This document shows positions 7,964-15,429 of a DNA stretch of 64,000 bases, one piece after another. Source of the DNA: JAGVIE01 sp964520905 (GTDB lineage: Bacteria; Bacteroidota; Ignavibacteria; UBA10030; SZUA-254). The notes beneath the pieces are model-generated. The model was given only the letters and a program-made list of their open reading frames with translations, was not told the origin of the DNA and made no database searches. The translations under genes and the position numbers were made by a program. Numbering within the stretch: position 1 is the stretch's first letter; each line of letters opens with the position of its first letter. The DNA is taken from contig CAZFQL010000019.1 in assembly GCA_964520905.1 (NCBI GenBank), positions 1 through 64,000 of the forward strand. Direction: 5' to 3'.

Positions 7964-10096
7964 GTGATCACATCCATTAAAAACTTTATCAAAAATAACT
8001 CCATCTTCTTATTCATTCTATCAGTCGGGGCAATCCTACGCCTCTGGCAAATCAACTGGGGATTGCCCGAACTTTACGAAGAAGCGACCCCATTCAGGAT
8101 CGCATGGCAGTTCTGGAACTGGGGCAACGCAGGTTTAGACTTTAATCCCAGGTTCTTCAACTATCCGGCACTTACATTTTATATCCAATTCATAGCGCAG
8201 GTGATAAATTACATCGCAGGGTATTTGTTCGGATCGTATCCTAACCTCGATGCGTTCGGTCTTACTTTAACGCCGTTAGTTGTCACCGCACGCATTGTCA
8301 ACGTTCTATTCGATTGCGGAACCATCATTGTTATTTATTTTATCGCGAAGGAAATCGCCGATAAACGGGTCGCTCTCTTTGCCGCGCTGCTCGTTGCGAT
8401 CAATCCATCGCATATCCTTCACTCTCATCTCATCGAAGTCGATCCGGCATTGACATTCTTCAGTACGCTGTCGCTGCTTTTCATCTTTCGCATCTATCGT
8501 CAACCGAGGATGAAATGGTATCTGCTTGCCGGTCTATTTATCGGTATGGCGACGGCATCGAAATATACAGGCGCGTTTCTCATCCTCGTTCTTGTGGGAA
8601 CACATTTGATGAGGTCGGCATCTGTTCAGGAAGGATTGCGATCATTAAAAGAACGGTACCTGATTTTCGCGATAGGATTATCGGCAATAGTTTTTTTTGC
8701 GTTGAATCCGTACATAATCCTCACACCGGAAAAATTCATGCATGATTTTTCATTCGAGCAGTATCATGTTTCTTACGGTCATCTCGGAGTGGTATCATCT
8801 CAAAGTACAATCGGCTATTATTTGGGCGATGTTCTGCCCTGGAGTTTCGGGTGGGTTTTCAGTCTAATTATTTTTGCCTCGACCATTTATTTCATCGTTC
8901 GACGGGAAAAGAAGGATCTCCTTCTCCTGCTATATCCTTTAATCTATCTCGCAATCGTCTCCACATGGGCTATGAGAGCCGAGAGGTACGTACTTCCCGT
9001 CTTTCCGTTGCTTGTGCTCATCGGGACAATCGGCATCTGGCGGTTCGGAGAGCGTTTAACTGAATATTTGCATCAACATCAAAAAGAAAATTTTCTCAAA
9101 TCGCGTTTGCTTCAAACCGTTGCATTATCTTGTTTAGGACTTCTGATTATCTTCCAACCGGTTTTAAAGGATGTCAATTATTTGAGATCGATTGGACTGC
9201 CCGACACCCGTTCGATCACAAAGAAATGGATTCAGAAAAATATACCTGCCGGCGCCGCAATCGCGACGGGTCCATACGGGATAGAATTCGAAGACTCCAG
9301 TTATTCGGTTCTATCCATTCCATTCCTTGCGGTTGAGAGTGAACGGGTTGCTCCTTTTTATGACACACGCTGGTACGAAGACTTCGATCTTCTTATAACT
9401 TCTTCAGTCGATTACGACAGGTACGTCCAGGAACCGGAAAAGTACGGCGAATTTTTACCTTACTATGATTCGTTGAAAACACGGTGGAAGTTGGCTTTCG
9501 AAATTAAGCCGTCGGATTTTCAGGAAGGTCCTGCGTTCCGGCTTTATACATGTCCGGACACACTGCGTCAATCTGTGCTGGATATTTCAGTGTTCAAGCG
9601 ATTATATGCGAATCCCGAAAGCACGCGCATCAGCAATTTCCTTAAAGAGCTTTATGCTATAACTGTTCGAAAAGGAAAACTTGAAAAGAGCGAACAGCTC
9701 ATTCGGGAAATTTTATCCGTTGAGGTTGACAACGTTCCCCTGCGAAATCAGCTTGCACAAATTTTATTCCACCTCGGAAAGTACGAAGCAACACTGCGGC
9801 ATCTGGAGCTTTCTTTACGACGCGATCAGAACCAGCCGCGCGTGTATGCTCTGGCTGGCAGTTCGTTAATTAAATTGAATAAATTAAAGGAAGCCGTCGG
9901 CGTTCTGAATAAAGCAATCTCGATAGATCCTAAGTTTGAACAGCCTTATTTAGAATTGGCTGAACTCTATAGATCAACTCGTGATAAAATGGGGTTGCTC
10001 GATATCTTAAAAAGATACCTTGCAATATTACCCGGTGAGAGTGAACAAGCAAATAAGATTCGCGCTCAGATTGAACAATTGAAAAAGTTACGGTAA
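7964..10096 (+). CDS. GT39-family membrane glycosyltransferase fused to TPR domain
   Basis: A polytopic inner-membrane protein of the dolichyl/undecaprenyl-phosphate-sugar mannosyltransferase (PMT/ArnT-like) class, 710 residues. About ten to twelve hydrophobic helices occupy residues 14-400. The acidic pair in YEEATP in the first periplasmic loop corresponds to the catalytic Asp-Glu region of the family. Residues about 545-705 form TPR-like helix pairs (NQLAQILFHLGKYEATL; ALAGSSLIKLNKLKEAVG). It starts at GTG 7964; the Shine-Dalgarno is weak. The acceptor is unknown; protein or envelope glycan glycosylation is an inference. Confidence 0.8.
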   Translation: MITSIKNFIKNNSIFLFILSVGAILRLWQINWGLPELYEEATPFRIAWQFWNWGNAGLDFNPRFFNYPALTFYIQFIAQVINYIAGYLFGSYPNLDAFGLTLTPLVVTARIVNVLFDCGTIIVIYFIAKEIADKRVALFAALLVAINPSHILHSHLIEVDPALTFFSTLSLLFIFRIYRQPRMKWYLLAGLFIGMATASKYTGAFLILVLVGTHLMRSASVQEGLRSLKERYLIFAIGLSAIVFFALNPYIILTPEKFMHDFSFEQYHVSYGHLGVVSSQSTIGYYLGDVLPWSFGWVFSLIIFASTIYFIVRREKKDLLLLLYPLIYLAIVSTWAMRAERYVLPVFPLLVLIGTIGIWRFGERLTEYLHQHQKENFLKSRLLQTVALSCLGLLIIFQPVLKDVNYLRSIGLPDTRSITKKWIQKNIPAGAAIATGPYGIEFEDSSYSVLSIPFLAVESERVAPFYDTRWYEDFDLLITSSVDYDRYVQEPEKYGEFLPYYDSLKTRWKLAFEIKPSDFQEGPAFRLYTCPDTLRQSVLDISVFKRLYANPESTRISNFLKELYAITVRKGKLEKSEQLIREILSVEVDNVPLRNQLAQILFHLGKYEATLRHLELSLRRDQNQPRVYALAGSSLIKLNKLKEAVGVLNKAISIDPKFEQPYLELAELYRSTRDKMGLLDILKRYLAILPGESEQANKIRAQIEQLKKLR

Positions 10097-10106
10097 TTAG
10101 ATAGGG

Positions 10107-10148
10107 TCGAATTTATGCTTGGGGATTGTCGATGCGCCTGAATTGGAT
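10107..10148 (-). repeat. Dispersed 42-bp repeat, copy 1
   Basis: The stretch is about 80% identical to 11264-11305. Read on the minus strand both copies can encode QFRRIDNP, so they look like remnants of a related coding end. In this copy an early stop follows directly (QFRRIDNPQA then TAA). Confidence 0.55.
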
Positions 10149-10197
10149 CAGATTAACTTATGAAGATTGTATGTTTGTACATCCCATATGCGATAAT

Positions 10198-10224
10198 AAA
10201 AAACCCAACCATTTCTGATTGGGG
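10198..10224 (-). terminator. Terminator after the HEAT-like gene
   Basis: Minus strand: CCCAATC pairs with GGTTGGG (one G-U pair) and is followed by six T. It lies 50 bases beyond the stop at 10275. Confidence 0.65.
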
Positions 10225-10274
10225 TCATTTATATTATCAGTGAATTCGAAAGATTTCCCAATCCCGTATTTAAG

Positions 10275-10679
10275 CTATCTCCCGGCAGCCATTATTAGGG
10301 CTGCACATAATTCTTGAACACTTTTGTTACTTGAATTCTTGGCTGTTAATGCAATTGCTTCATCTCCTAAATCGGAATGCAACCCTTCAAGTGCAATGAC
10401 GGCAAGAATGCGAGCCTGCGTGTCTCCCTTTTCATCCTTCACAATCCGAATTAATGGAGAAATTGTAGATTTGAATTCTTGTTCAGGAAACGTCCATTCT
10501 AATTGTCTGAGGGTTTGTGCCGCGGTTGCCTGCACGCCGGCGCTCTCGCTGTTCAATGCATTAACAAGAGATGCTTCTGTCTGTTTCATATGCTGTTTCT
10601 GAAAACGCGTAGCCGCATCTTGAGCATGTACTGCATTAGTGGTAATCATTAATACAATTGCTAATAATAATCTTTTCAT
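10275..10679 (-). CDS. Small exported HEAT-repeat-like protein
   Basis: A 134-residue protein with a clear signal peptide (MKRLLLAIVLMITTNAVHAQ) and an all-helical body. The body carries HEAT-like repeats with the pattern of short alanine- and leucine-rich helix pairs (SAGVQATAAQTLRQLEW; DTQARILAVIALEGL; VQELCAALIMAAG). I do not recognise a specific family or function; HEAT arrays usually bind proteins. It sits alone in a repeat-rich, gene-poor region and has its own terminator downstream. Confidence 0.65.
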   Translation of the reverse strand: MKRLLLAIVLMITTNAVHAQDAATRFQKQHMKQTEASLVNALNSESAGVQATAAQTLRQLEWTFPEQEFKSTISPLIRIVKDEKGDTQARILAVIALEGLHSDLGDEAIALTAKNSSNKSVQELCAALIMAAGR

Positions 10680-10921
10680 AATTATATCCTTATGTGTAAT
10701 AGTTGTCTGGATGTTGATTAGTTTTATACCATTGAGATCAGATCATCCCGGTGCTATAGTTGTCCTCGCTTATATTATTTGTTCAAGCACAACTGGTATA
10801 CTGCCTTATGATAACGATACAACCTCGTTATAAGTTCCTGATATAAGTCATCCAAGTGTTTCGGACAATTCGTGTCTGCTTATTTCCTTATTTGATATCG
10901 GTTTTCAAAACTTACATCATA

Positions 10922-10956
10922 AACAAAAAGTCCCAACCGTTTCCGGTCGGGACTTT
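10922..10956 (-). terminator. Strong GAAA-tetraloop terminator
   Basis: Minus strand: a 13-pair stem (AAAGTCCCGACCG with CGGTTGGGACTTT, one G-U) closed by a GAAA loop and followed by a T-rich run (TTTTTGTTT). No intact gene lies directly upstream of it, so it may end a transcript from the tRNA-Thr or hairpin RNA region. Confidence 0.7.
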
Positions 10957-11031
10957 GCCCATCCACCAATTAATCCTTCTAAACAAAATACAAGAACACC
11001 TGAAGAAAGTTGGAATATGTTTCAATCCAAA

Positions 11032-11060
11032 GGTATAGAAATCTTGTTCACCTGCGAATT
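11032..11060 (-). repeat. 29-bp repeat, copy related to 11242-11270
   Basis: Matches 11242-11270 except for a few positions. On the minus strand both encode NS-V-NKISIP near a stop codon (here NSQVNKISIPLD then TGA), suggesting two decayed copies of the same protein C-terminus. Confidence 0.5.
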
Positions 11061-11074
11061 AGGTTGGAGCATTA

Positions 11075-11168
11075 AAAAAAGGTATAAATAAAAGAATGTG
11101 TATCCGGCGGTGAAATCATGTGGGAGGGCCATGATTTCGAAGCGGGAACCAGACACACATTCAATAGA
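11075..11168 (-). ncRNA. Candidate small structured RNA (rod-like hairpin)
   Basis: GAATGTGT (11094-11101) pairs with ACACATTC (11155-11162), and an inner perfect 9-bp stem joins 11112-11120 to 11130-11138. In between, CTGG can pair with CCGG. On the minus strand the hairpin is followed by a T-rich tract (11093-11074). A weak promoter candidate (TTGTCG-N17-ATATAT, 11203-11175) lies just upstream. I do not recognise the family; it may be an sRNA or simply an elaborate terminator. Confidence 0.4.
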
Positions 11169-11263
11169 TCGTTCATATATATATCAACATAATCTTTCGA
11201 CAAAAGATTCCATTTTTTAAAACAATTCATTAGTAGCAATCGGTATGGAAATCTTGTTCACAG

Positions 11264-11305
11264 TCGAATTCAATGCTTCGGGATTGTCGATACGCCTGAA
11301 TTGGA
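11264..11305 (-). repeat. Dispersed 42-bp repeat, copy 2
   Basis: Counterpart of 10107-10148. It lies inside the coding fragment and directly abuts the duplicated tRNA 3' end at 11304-11321. Confidence 0.55.
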
Positions 11306-11321
11306 GCTGAAGGTCGGATTT
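11304..11321 (-). repeat. Duplicated 3' end of tRNA-Thr
   Basis: Eighteen bases identical to 11422-11439, which cover the acceptor 3' strand and part of the T arm of the tRNA-Thr gene. The copies are 118 bp apart in the same orientation, with hairpin-rich sequence between them. This is the layout expected of a tRNA attachment-site duplication, though no integrase is present. Confidence 0.5.
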
Positions 11322-11422
11322 TCCGCCGAAGGCGCGTGCCAGCCGGTTGTTTGGCTGGGATCAGCCTCTGGCTGAGAACCGATCCCGCCAATAGCGGGAC
11401 GGTTTATACCGATAAATTTTTG

Positions 11423-11495
11423 AGCTGAAGGTCGGATTTGAACCGACGACCTGCGGTTTACGAAACCGCTGCTCTACCAGCTGAGCTACTTCAGC
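11423..11495 (-). tRNA. tRNA-Thr (anticodon CGU)
   Basis: Complete cloverleaf on the minus strand: acceptor GCTGAAG/CTTCAGC (11495-11489 with 11430-11424), D arm GCTC/GAGC, anticodon stem GCGGT/ACCGC with loop TTCGTAA giving anticodon CGT, variable AGGTC, and T arm GTCGG/CCGAC with loop TTCAAAT. The discriminator base is T and the CCA end is not encoded. Anticodon CGU reads ACG (Thr). Confidence 0.95.
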
Positions 11496-11551
11496 AATAA
11501 AACTTTTCAAACTTTCTCAATGCCGGTGGTAATTTACAAATAATTCCTGAA

Positions 11552-11584
11552 AAATAAAAACCCCGACTGCTAAGCGCCGGGGTT
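11552..11584 (-). terminator. Terminator after the STAS gene
   Basis: Minus strand: AACCCCG (11584-11578) pairs with CGGGGTT (11565-11559), followed by TTTATTTTT. It lies about 30 bases past the STAS gene stop, upstream of tRNA-Thr. Confidence 0.8.
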
Positions 11585-11613
11585 TGCTTGGATGGTATTT
11601 CTTTAAAATTGGA

Positions 11614-11949
11614 TTATCTAATCTTCAACGCCTCGCCGACGGTTGGATAGACTTTAAAAAATTTCATCAGATCGGTTTTCGTTAGCATCTCCTCGATGTT
11701 GCAATTGATGTTCGTCAGATGAAGCTTGCCTTCATATTTTTCCATCAATTTTCTTGTCCCGACCAGCCAGCCGAGAGCCAATCCGCCAACATGTTCAACC
11801 TGTGCTAAGTCAACCACTACATTTTTAATAGCAGGGTTAACATGATTTTGGATAGCTTTTTTTAACTCACTCACATCTACCTCCGATGTGAGATTCCCTT
11901 TCAGACTGAGAACAAGTGCACCATTATCGACTCTGTGTGTTATGTTCAT
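11614..11949 (-). CDS. STAS-domain protein (anti-anti-sigma-like)
   Basis: A stand-alone STAS domain of 111 residues in the SpoIIAA/RsbV class, which binds anti-sigma or partner-switching kinases. Landmarks are NGALVLSLKGNLTS, VVVDLAQVEHVGGLALGWLV and LTNINCNIEEMLTKTDLMKFF. The position that normally carries the phosphorylatable Ser (S-S/A-G-L) reads VGGLALG, so regulation by Ser phosphorylation appears lost; it could be a structural scaffold. There is no kinase or anti-sigma factor beside it. It lies 103 bases downstream of ybaK. Confidence 0.88.
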   Translation of the reverse strand: MNITHRVDNGALVLSLKGNLTSEVDVSELKKAIQNHVNPAIKNVVVDLAQVEHVGGLALGWLVGTRKLMEKYEGKLHLTNINCNIEEMLTKTDLMKFFKVYPTVGEALKIR

Positions 11950-12052
11950 ACAGGTATAACAGCAAGCTAAAAGGATTCGTTCCTATGATCGACACATCTT
12001 CATTAATAATCACCGGTTGGTTAATTCTTTATCGAAAAAAGACCGGAGTTTA

Positions 12053-12541
12053 TTATTGTCGAGTTATCGCTACCTGAACTTCAGCAGGTTTTAGAACATG
12101 CAAATCGGAGGAATTAATTTCGACAAGAAAACCGCGCTTACCTGCATTTATATATATTACCGGCAATTCAAATATCGTTTTTTCCACATACACGGGTAAT
12201 TGAACTCTGGTGCCGAAAGGACTCATCCCGCCGAAGACATAACCGGTCACTCTTTCAGCGTTCTTTTCATCACATGGCTCAACGCTTTTGACACCGAGAA
12301 AGCGTGCGAGGTTTTTTGTCGATACCTCGTAATCGCCGTGCATCAAAACTATGAGCGGCTTCTTCTCGTTCGTCTCCATTATGATCGTTTTGATTGTAGC
12401 ACGCTCAGAAACTCCGAGTGCCGCCGATGCAACACGCGTACCGCCATGCTCTTCATATGTATAAAAATGGGGAGTGAACTTGATCTTATTATCACGCAAG
12501 AAACGAATTGCAGATGTGGTGGGAATATCGGGCTTCTTCAT
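12053..12541 (-). CDS. ybaK: YbaK/EbsC-family aminoacyl-tRNA deacylase
   Basis: Trans-editing enzyme of the YbaK/ProX superfamily that hydrolyses mischarged tRNA, typically Cys-tRNA(Pro). It has 162 residues with the family signatures TSAIRFL (N-terminal), the active-site Lys region ATIKTII, GDYEVSTKNLARFLG and GGMSPFGTR. It starts at ATG 12541 and overlaps the stop of the alkyltransferase-like gene by four bases. It is the last gene of a five-gene minus-strand run beginning with lpoB. Confidence 0.92.
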   Translation of the reverse strand: MKKPDIPTTSAIRFLRDNKIKFTPHFYTYEEHGGTRVASAALGVSERATIKTIIMETNEKKPLIVLMHGDYEVSTKNLARFLGVKSVEPCDEKNAERVTGYVFGGMSPFGTRVQLPVYVEKTIFELPVIYINAGKRGFLVEINSSDLHVLKPAEVQVAITRQ

Positions 12542-12882
12542 CGCTCTATCTTCTGTTCCGGATATTTATTCCTGAGCCATCCATATTTTTCTAAATCAAT
12601 TTTATCACCGGAGAAACGGATCCCATCTATCTCAAGCAACCTTTTTTGCTGACGGTATGCACTGCTATTCTTGGGAAATGAAATTCTTCCTTGCGAATTA
12701 ATTACACGGTGCCAGGGTATTTTCGATCCCGGCGGGAGACTTCTAAGCGCATACCCGACTAACCGCGCCTGATTGATAAAACCGCACAGCCGCGCAATCT
12801 CACCGTAAGTTGCGACTTTTCCCTTCGGTACATGTCGGATTGTTTCGTAAACCGTTTGATAATTATCGATAACCTTTGGCAT
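12538..12882 (-). CDS. atl: Alkyltransferase-like (ATL) DNA-binding protein
   Basis: It matches the C-terminal DNA-binding domain of O6-alkylguanine-DNA alkyltransferases (PKGKVATYGEIARL, NQARLVGYALRSLPPG) but has PWHRVINSQG where the methyl-accepting Cys of PCHRV would be. The Trp substitution defines ATL proteins, which flag alkylated guanine for nucleotide excision repair without repairing it. About 114 residues are used. The ATG at 12882 is preferred over one at 12924, which would run into the upstream gene. It overlaps ybaK by four bases. Confidence 0.9.
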   Translation of the reverse strand: MPKVIDNYQTVYETIRHVPKGKVATYGEIARLCGFINQARLVGYALRSLPPGSKIPWHRVINSQGRISFPKNSSAYRQQKRLLEIDGIRFSGDKIDLEKYGWLRNKYPEQKIER

Positions 12883-12890
12883 GATGCCGC

Positions 12891-14036
12891 TTACTGTCCA
12901 TACATAAATCTGAGAGGTCGCCACAAACGCTTAGCCCATGCGCGTTCGTTATGTTCAGCTTCTTTATCGTTGAACCACCGAAGATTTTCATTCATCCTGA
13001 ATCCGATCTTTTGTAAAGCGCCAAGCATATTTTCACATCCGGGTTGAAGCCGCGTTTCCATTCCTGCACCTCCGTTATCCATATAGATTCTGATCTTCTT
13101 ATCGGGTCCGCTATAACTTTCGATACTGCGAGTTAAACTTTCTCTGAATAACGAAGAAACACATCCTGCTTGTGAGAATATTTCAGGATAATTCCACACG
13201 ACAAGAAAAGAAATTAATCCACCCATCGAAGAACCCATGACCGATGTATTCTCCCGTTCCGGCATCGTACGGTAAGTCGAGTCGATCATCGGTTTGATTC
13301 GCTCAACTATAAATTTCATGTATGCCCGCCCGAGTTTAGTGTCGTCATATTCATTATCGCGGTCGGGAGTATTATAAATTCCTACCACAATTATCTCACG
13401 CATCTTTCCGGAGCGGATAAGACTGTCTGCAACTTCATCCACACGCCAATCATATCCGATAAAAGAAGTTGCCGGATCGATTATGTTTTGTCCGTCGTGC
13501 ATATAAAGCGCTGGATAACGTTTTAATGTATCCGTTTCATACGACGGCGGAAGCCAGACGATCAGGTCTCGTTTATAATTCAAACCTTCACCTGCAAGTT
13601 CACGATGATACTTCACGATTCCGACGATTGTTTTAGCAAATTTGAATCCGATATCTCCCCAATCTATCGGTCGAAGTGTGATTGTAGTATCGGCAATAAC
13701 AGTTGTTTGATTATTGGGAGGAATTTCTCCGTCTATATATATTGCCTGACTATTCCATGAACCGCGAGTTATCTTATACTCAAACTCGAATCCTACCGGA
13801 AGCTGAAGATTGATCGACCAGACAGATTTATCTTTCTTTTCCAGCTTGATTAATCCGGGGTTCCAATCTCCGGCGGCAGGATAATTACCGGAAATATAAA
13901 GTTGCGCATCATCCGGTGTCGATGATGGTGCAATTACATTGATTGTAATAACCGCCTGCTTCTCACCGCATGAAATCAGAGTCATCATTAGAATGACCTC
14001 CATAATATATAACAACGGTATGAAGAATTTTAACAT
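12891..14036 (-). CDS. Secreted esterase lipoprotein with starch-binding-like N-terminal domain
   Basis: An alpha/beta-hydrolase of the esterase D/enterochelin-esterase type. Starting from ATG 14036 the signal ends in lipobox LISC (Cys about 23). Residues about 30-125 resemble a CBM20/E-set domain (SGNYPAAGDWNP, EFEYKITRGSW). The catalytic domain carries the nucleophile motif GSSMGG, an acid candidate in YMDNGGAG, and a C-terminal His in EAEHNERAW. The substrate is unknown; glycan or siderophore esters are possible. An upstream ATG at 14066 is less lipoprotein-like. It lies five bases after the preceding lipoprotein gene. Confidence 0.82.
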   Translation of the reverse strand: MLKFFIPLLYIMEVILMMTLISCGEKQAVITINVIAPSSTPDDAQLYISGNYPAAGDWNPGLIKLEKKDKSVWSINLQLPVGFEFEYKITRGSWNSQAIYIDGEIPPNNQTTVIADTTITLRPIDWGDIGFKFAKTIVGIVKYHRELAGEGLNYKRDLIVWLPPSYETDTLKRYPALYMHDGQNIIDPATSFIGYDWRVDEVADSLIRSGKMREIIVVGIYNTPDRDNEYDDTKLGRAYMKFIVERIKPMIDSTYRTMPERENTSVMGSSMGGLISFLVVWNYPEIFSQAGCVSSLFRESLTRSIESYSGPDKKIRIYMDNGGAGMETRLQPGCENMLGALQKIGFRMNENLRWFNDKEAEHNERAWAKRLWRPLRFMYGQ

Positions 14037-14071
14037 AAATACAATCCGATATTGTTTCGAGACCAACTTAA

Positions 14072-15406
14072 TTAACGAAGATCGTTCACAATAACAAAAT
14101 AATTTTTCCCGGACTGTACATTCACAGAATCTGTTTTCAGTAGATAACCAGATTCATTCACCCGCAAATCATATTTACCCGGGGGCAGAGACAATCTGGC
14201 AATTTGGATCTCCGCGGGCAGAGTTCTCCATCCCCTCAAATCGGCTTGCTCGGTTGCGCCGACAATTAGATCGATTGCTAAACTACCGAGGAAATTATTC
14301 GTTTCGTTCCTCCCTTTTTTCATTTCAGATTTCATCTTTTCTGCCGCGAGAAATTTTAACAGCGCGCGCCCGCCGCTCTTCAGATATATTAATGCCAGCC
14401 GGTCAGCGAGAGATTTTTCAGCGATCGCTGTTATGTTTTCCGCAAGCTCGGTTGAAGTTCTAACTGAATCTGAATTCGAAATCGCAATAATCTCATATGT
14501 CGCACCACCTTTATATCTCGGAGCAAATTTCGGCAGTGCAATCTGAAATGTATGCAGCACACCAGACGAATCCGGTATACTTACAGCAGACTTCTCCTGC
14601 ATTTTAATCGGACATTTACCTGCGTACGTCAGCACGATGATGCTTCCTTCCTGCTTCTCACCGATATTATATTGCTGACCTCCTAACGACTGATACTTAT
14701 CTACTTCATCAGTGAACGACATCAACCTCGCCGTTCTGACTAAATCATCAAGAAGAAAACCGGGTGCTGGTGTGCCGTATTCTTTAGAATAATTCTCGTA
14801 AGCTTCATAAGAGTTACGGTAGGAGATAAACGCGTCGTTAATCTCGCCGGCAGATTCATACAATGCGCCGGTAATATATCGTATGAAAGCATCTTCCTTA
14901 TATGTATTCTTATCGTCATACTGCCTCGCGTACTCCCTCAGTTTGAGATCGACTTTTCTCGCTTCGACCAGCGCATCATCCGTCATGCCCTTCTTAGCGT
15001 AATCTAATGCAAGAAAGACGTTGATAAGAACTTTCTCGAAATCTTCGCCGTCGTATGGAAGGATATTATCGTTAACAACTACTGATAAAACCTGCTGAGA
15101 AATACTTTTGGTGTAAAGGTCTTCAATCTCTTTTTCTGCGGCAAAGAAGTAACCGATGCTTGAATCATATTCGCCGGCATAATGGAAGAGCGTACCCATA
15201 TCGAGATTATAAAGAACAGAACTTTTATCACCGTATAAATTTCTGTTCTGCCTGACATCGGTTATTGCACCGGGATAATTTCCATTGGTGATATTATCAT
15301 CGACATCTCGATAAAATTTAGATGTATTAGAACAGGAGATGAGCAAAAAAGAAAGCGCTGCAATATAACACCACAGCGCTTTTCTGAATAATCCGGAATC
15401 GGGCAT
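14072..15406 (-). CDS. COG3014-like lipoprotein partner of LpoB
   Basis: A 444-residue lipoprotein (lipobox LLISC, Cys25). Residues 40-230 are helical and TPR-like (YNLDMGTLFHYAGEYDSSI; ALDYAKKGMTDDALVEARK); the C-terminal half is beta-rich. The layout matches the uncharacterised COG3014 family, which is commonly encoded next to lpoB, as here with a 23-base gap. A role in activating cell-wall synthases at the outer membrane is inferred from context only. Confidence 0.72.
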   Translation of the reverse strand: MPDSGLFRKALWCYIAALSFLLISCSNTSKFYRDVDDNITNGNYPGAITDVRQNRNLYGDKSSVLYNLDMGTLFHYAGEYDSSIGYFFAAEKEIEDLYTKSISQQVLSVVVNDNILPYDGEDFEKVLINVFLALDYAKKGMTDDALVEARKVDLKLREYARQYDDKNTYKEDAFIRYITGALYESAGEINDAFISYRNSYEAYENYSKEYGTPAPGFLLDDLVRTARLMSFTDEVDKYQSLGGQQYNIGEKQEGSIIVLTYAGKCPIKMQEKSAVSIPDSSGVLHTFQIALPKFAPRYKGGATYEIIAISNSDSVRTSTELAENITAIAEKSLADRLALIYLKSGGRALLKFLAAEKMKSEMKKGRNETNNFLGSLAIDLIVGATEQADLRGWRTLPAEIQIARLSLPPGKYDLRVNESGYLLKTDSVNVQSGKNYFVIVNDLR

Positions 15407-15429
15407 CTGGAAAAAGGAAATTGAGATGA

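Larger units (their letters stand above)
11217..11360 (-). pseudogene. Decayed C-terminal coding fragment
   Basis: A minus-strand frame open from 11360 to a TAA at 11219-11217 reads like real protein (RLARAFGGKSDLQLQFRR, then IDNPEALNSTVNKISIP and ATNELF) but has no start codon and follows a stop. Partial relatives occur at 10148-10107 and 11060-11032. I read it as the remaining C-terminus of a lost, probably multi-copy gene. The parent family is unknown to me, and the upstream part of the frame overlaps hairpins that may not be coding. Confidence 0.35.
10680..11422. other. Gene-poor, repeat- and hairpin-rich region
   Basis: About 740 bases with no intact protein gene that I can support. It holds a GAAA-capped terminator (10956-10922), two copies of a 29-bp repeat (11032, 11242), a 69-nt rod-like hairpin (11162-11094), a coding fragment (11360-11217) and a duplicated tRNA 3' end (11304-11321). 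All the transcription signals point to the minus strand. Confidence 0.6.

Noticed and set aside
7742..8055. Two minus-strand open frames upstream of and overlapping the GT39 start
   Set aside because: Low-complexity composition with no ribosome-binding site; they overlap the promoter region and 5' end of a better-supported gene.
10639..11038. Plus-strand open frames in the repeat-rich region
   Set aside because: They cross a strong minus-strand terminator and repeat copies, have no ribosome-binding sites, and do not read like protein.
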